A stretch of DNA of 25,973 nucleotides. Origin: Spartobacteria bacterium. GTDB lineage: Bacteria; Verrucomicrobiota; Verrucomicrobiia; Chthoniobacterales; Chthoniobacteraceae. Numbering within the stretch: position 1 is the first letter of the stretch; each line of letters starts with the position of its first letter. The notes beneath the pieces are model-generated. The model worked only from the letters and a program-made list of their open reading frames with translations. It did not search any database and was not told where the DNA came from. The stretch is taken from assembly GCA_025355595.1 (NCBI GenBank), contig JANXZI010000678.1, positions 1-25,973 on the forward strand. Direction: 5' to 3'. The translations under genes were made by a program, and so were the position numbers. Shown piece by piece: positions 23,675-25,973 of the stretch.

Positions 23675-25973
23675 TCATATCCCGCGCTGCGCCCGCCGTG
23701 CTGACACAACCCGCCCCGCGAATGCGAGCAGCAGCGCCAGCCCCGCGAAGATCGCGATGCGCACCCAGCGCTTACCGATCTGCGGATCGCTGAACGAAAT
23801 CTCCAGCACCGCGCTCGCCTTCGTCTTTTGAAAATGATGCACATGACCCTGCGTCGGAAAATCCACCGACAGCGAAAGCCGCCCGAGTTGCTGGATGGCC
23901 TTCTGCTCCGCGCTCACCGGCGCAGCCACCACACCATCCGCCCGCGGCTGCACGCCGCCCTGCGGAAGCTGCGCCTGCGGAGGCATCGCACCGGGCGGCA
24001 CGACCGACGGCGACGGCACTGGCAGCGCGCCGCCACCGGGAATCAGGCTCGGTGCAGGCCCCGCAGGTTGCATCGGCGCACCCTGCGGCCTGGCCTCCGA
24101 AATCGGCTGCGCCGAAGTCGGCTTCGGAGCCTGCGGCCCATCATTGTTGGCGAATGCCTGCGCCTGCTCCGCCTGCTCCGCCTGCTGCGCACGGTTGCCG
24201 CGCGCGTAGCTCAACGAACGCGACTGATCCTGCTTCATGTCCTTCTCCTTCTCGCCCTTCGCCTCGCCGGCGCGGTCGGACTTCGTCGCGGGGGCCTTCG
24301 CCTTGTCCTCGCGGTCGCGCATGGACAGCTCATCCTTTTGCGGAAGCATCTTGCCAGCAGCATCGCCCTTCCCCCCGCCATACGTGTTCGCACCGCTCAG
24401 CGTCAGAGTCCCCGATCCATTCTTCGTGAGCGTCTGCGTCCCCTTCGCCATCTTCGCCTGCTGGAGCACCACATTGTCGTTCAGGTAAAAATTGGACGTT
24501 GTGCCGCTGTTTGCAGAAATCACGCCGGTCGCTCCCGTCACGTTCACAGTGTTCACGCCACTCACAGCCGAGTTGGAGGTTGTCGCGTTCGGCTGCCCAT
24601 TCAGCGTCGGGTTCGCATTCCATCGCAAATTCTGCCCGGTCTGTGACGTATTCGAAATGTTTTGCGTCGCGCCGCTATTTTTTAGATTGAGCGCGCCATT
24701 GTTGATGATCAACGCGCCCTGCGTGGCGTTCATCTGATTCGAGCCGCCTTGCGCATTCGGGATGACGAATGTGCTTCCCGTGGCAGTGGCATTGCCGACC
24801 GCGAGGTTTGTCGCGCTTCCGGCATTCAGCGTCCCCGCATTGATCGTCGTATTGCCCGAGTACGTGTTGTTTCCAAAAAGCAGCGCCTGCGCCGCGTTCG
24901 CATTGCTCGCCGCGTTGTTCAGCGTGAGACCGTTCACGTCCACCGTCGCAGCCTGCTGCGCCTGCCCCGGCACGCCCTGCTGCTGCGCCTGCCCCGATCG
25001 CCGCTGCTCGATGTCCCGGTTGTCCTGCTCGACCTTCGCGAGTTGCTCGCCGACGTAACTGTTCGTGTCCGAAAGTTTCTGCACGAGTTCGGCCTGTTTC
25101 TTTTTTGCCGGCTCATCCGCCTGCTTCGCTGCGTAGCGATCACTCTGAAGTATGCCGCCGTTGCTCGTCAGGATTCCCTGCACTTCCGCGCACTTCATGC
25201 TCCAGTTTGCCTTCGCATTCGCGCGCACCTCCTCGCTCACGGTCGGGTCTGCGATGATGCCGTTGAGCGCGGCCATTTCCTCCACGCTGCTCCGCGCCTT
25301 CTCCACGTCGCGCGCCACTGCAATCACCTCTTCCATATTCCCATCGCTCTTCGTCATCGCGCGACTCTCTGGCAGCCACACGCTCCAGAAAGTCTGCTCG
25401 ACCGTGATGCCCACGAGTTCCGCGTCGGCAAATTTCCGCTTGTCGCGCGGCGCGAGCTTCGCACCCGTCGCACGCCACACGACCTCCACGTCGTAGCTGA
25501 TGTCGCCGGGCCGCGTCTTGATCAGCGGGATGAGCACCGCGGCGCGGCCGTTCACCATGCCCGAGTCCGCGCGCACATTCTGCCCCGCGACGCGCGCGCT
25601 CATCAGCACCGCGCCGTCCGGCAATTTCACCGGCAGAAATTGCAGCGAGCGGTTTTGCAAATGCCACACCGCCTTGTGCCATTCGGTGCCGTCCTCGCGC
25701 AACGCTGTCGTCATCTCCGCCCACGCGCAAAACGCCGTGCGCGCCTCCGCCTTTTCCAGCCGCTCCAGGACAAGCGCGACCTTCCACTGCGGCTGCACGC
25801 GGAAAATGCCCGCGCTCTTTGTCACCGACGGCAGCCACGGAATCACCGACGGCAGCGCCTTCTCCGTGCCCTCGGTTTCCAGCTTCAGCTCATACTCGCT
25901 CGCGTTGTCCGCGATCACGTAGCCGGTCGTGATCAGCGCCTCGGGAAATTCCGGCGCAGGCAGCGTGAGTTCG
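23675..25973 (-). CDS. Membrane-anchored protein with autotransporter-type beta-strand repeats, 3' part (5' end outside window)
   Basis: About 765 residues are visible; the frame is open through the right edge. From the N-terminal side there is a beta-sandwich-like region ('LPDGAVLMSARVAGQNV', 'AAVLIPLIKTRPGDISYDV'), then a charged helical/coiled-coil region (about 210-340 of the visible part). Next comes an Asn/Gly/Thr/Ala-rich stretch with two fragments of the passenger-associated transport repeat: 'NTYSGNTTINAGTLNAG' and, about 140 residues later, 'LTKNGSGTLTLSGANTYGGG'. A Lys/Glu/Asp-rich linker, a Gln/Ala tandem segment and a Pro-rich linker follow. The C-terminus has a short beta domain and one membrane helix (WVRIAIFAGLALLLAFAGRVV) with a basic cytoplasmic tail. 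The bulk should be extracytoplasmic. No beta-barrel autotransporter domain is present in the visible part. It is the likely upstream operon partner of the kinase-FGE gene. Function unknown. Confidence 0.85.
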   Translation of the reverse strand, partial: ELTLPAPEFPEALITTGYVIADNASEYELKLETEGTEKALPSVIPWLPSVTKSAGIFRVQPQWKVALVLERLEKAEARTAFCAWAEMTTALREDGTEWHKAVWHLQNRSLQFLPVKLPDGAVLMSARVAGQNVRADSGMVNGRAAVLIPLIKTRPGDISYDVEVVWRATGAKLAPRDKRKFADAELVGITVEQTFWSVWLPESRAMTKSDGNMEEVIAVARDVEKARSSVEEMAALNGIIADPTVSEEVRANAKANWSMKCAEVQGILTSNGGILQSDRYAAKQADEPAKKKQAELVQKLSDTNSYVGEQLAKVEQDNRDIEQRRSGQAQQQGVPGQAQQAATVDVNGLTLNNAASNANAAQALLFGNNTYSGNTTINAGTLNAGSATNLAVGNATATGSTFVIPNAQGGSNQMNATQGALIINNGALNLKNSGATQNISNTSQTGQNLRWNANPTLNGQPNATTSNSAVSGVNTVNVTGATGVISANSGTTSNFYLNDNVVLQQAKMAKGTQTLTKNGSGTLTLSGANTYGGGKGDAAGKMLPQKDELSMRDREDKAKAPATKSDRAGEAKGEKEKDMKQDQSRSLSYARGNRAQQAEQAEQAQAFANNDGPQAPKPTSAQPISEARPQGAPMQPAGPAPSLIPGGGALPVPSPSVVPPGAMPPQAQLPQGGVQPRADGVVAAPVSAEQKAIQQLGRLSLSVDFPTQGHVHHFQKTKASAVLEISFSDPQIGKRWVRIAIFAGLALLLAFAGRVVSARRAQRGI
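24377..24950 (-). repeat. Region encoding passenger-associated transport (autotransporter-type) repeat fragments
   Basis: The encoded stretch is rich in Asn, Thr, Gly and Ala and contains the two halves of a typical PATR unit (TIGR02601-like) in swapped order. The second-half motif (NTYSGNTTINAGTL) comes first and the first-half motif (LTKNGSGTLTLSGANTYGGG) last. Between them are degenerate beta-strand-like segments ('ALIINNGALNLKNSGAT', 'VNTVNVTGATGVISANSGT'). Confidence 0.7.

Noticed and set aside
23512..23844. Upstream extension of the kinase gene
   Set aside because: It overlaps the end of the previous gene, is Arg/Cys-rich, and a better-placed ATG with GAAGG exists at 23511.
24159..24192. 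Short tandem CCTGCTCCG-like repeat, considered as a CRISPR or satellite
   Set aside because: The units are only about 9 bp with no spacers. They encode a Gln/Ala/Glu-rich linker inside the membrane-anchored protein.

Overview
This GC-rich window probably comes from a chromosome of the Verrucomicrobiota (PVC superphylum), perhaps a relative of the Chthoniobacterales or Pedosphaerales. That is inferred from gene content only. The evidence is two families largely typical of PVC bacteria (a Piru_Ver-type dehydrogenase-like protein and a DUF1587/1592/1588/1585 cytochrome protein), a Ser/Thr kinase fused to a formylglycine-generating-enzyme-like domain, autotransporter-type beta-strand repeats, and dispersed palindromic repeats. 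Few starts have a recognisable Shine-Dalgarno sequence.

Layout. 1-874 (minus): 5' part of a secreted PVC-type dehydrogenase-like protein. 1073-2179 (plus): D-threonine aldolase/D-serine dehydratase-like PLP enzyme, followed by a strong terminator. 2302-2463 (minus): possible 53-aa ORF. 2534-3451 (minus): membrane protein with an HExxH motif. 3565-5547 (plus): GT-C-like membrane protein interrupted in frame by a 103-bp hairpin repeat. 5612-7315 (plus): glnS. 7562-8035 (plus): small exported protein. 8073-9194 (plus): dprA. 9179-11427 (minus): two coupled CNNM/CBS membrane proteins. 11533-13133 (plus): DUF309 protein coupled to an HI0933-like flavoprotein. 13158-13319: nested inverted-repeat element. 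13348-15647 (minus): frameshifted cytochrome gene. 15763-16301 (plus): DUF433/DUF5615 toxin-antitoxin-like pair. 16350-19191 (minus): two glycosyltransferases and a Tat-exported SMP-30-like protein. 19353-21440 (plus): large secreted alpha/beta hydrolase. 21598-25973 (minus): kinase-FGE fusion downstream of a membrane-anchored protein carrying autotransporter-type repeats.

How the genes relate. Much of the window encodes exported or membrane proteins. Clear cotranscription signals (short overlaps) link the CNNM pair, DUF309-HI0933, the toxin-antitoxin pair and the two glycosyltransferases. Three of the convergent gene junctions hold palindromic DNA: a simple terminator at 2253-2290, a nested element at 13158-13319 and a looser inverted repeat at 21451-21590. 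The most unusual items are the 33-bp perfect inverted repeat tolerated inside a membrane-protein reading frame, and the membrane-anchored protein with beta-strand repeats encoded next to a receptor-like kinase. No tRNA, rRNA, CRISPR array or insertion-sequence transposase was seen.
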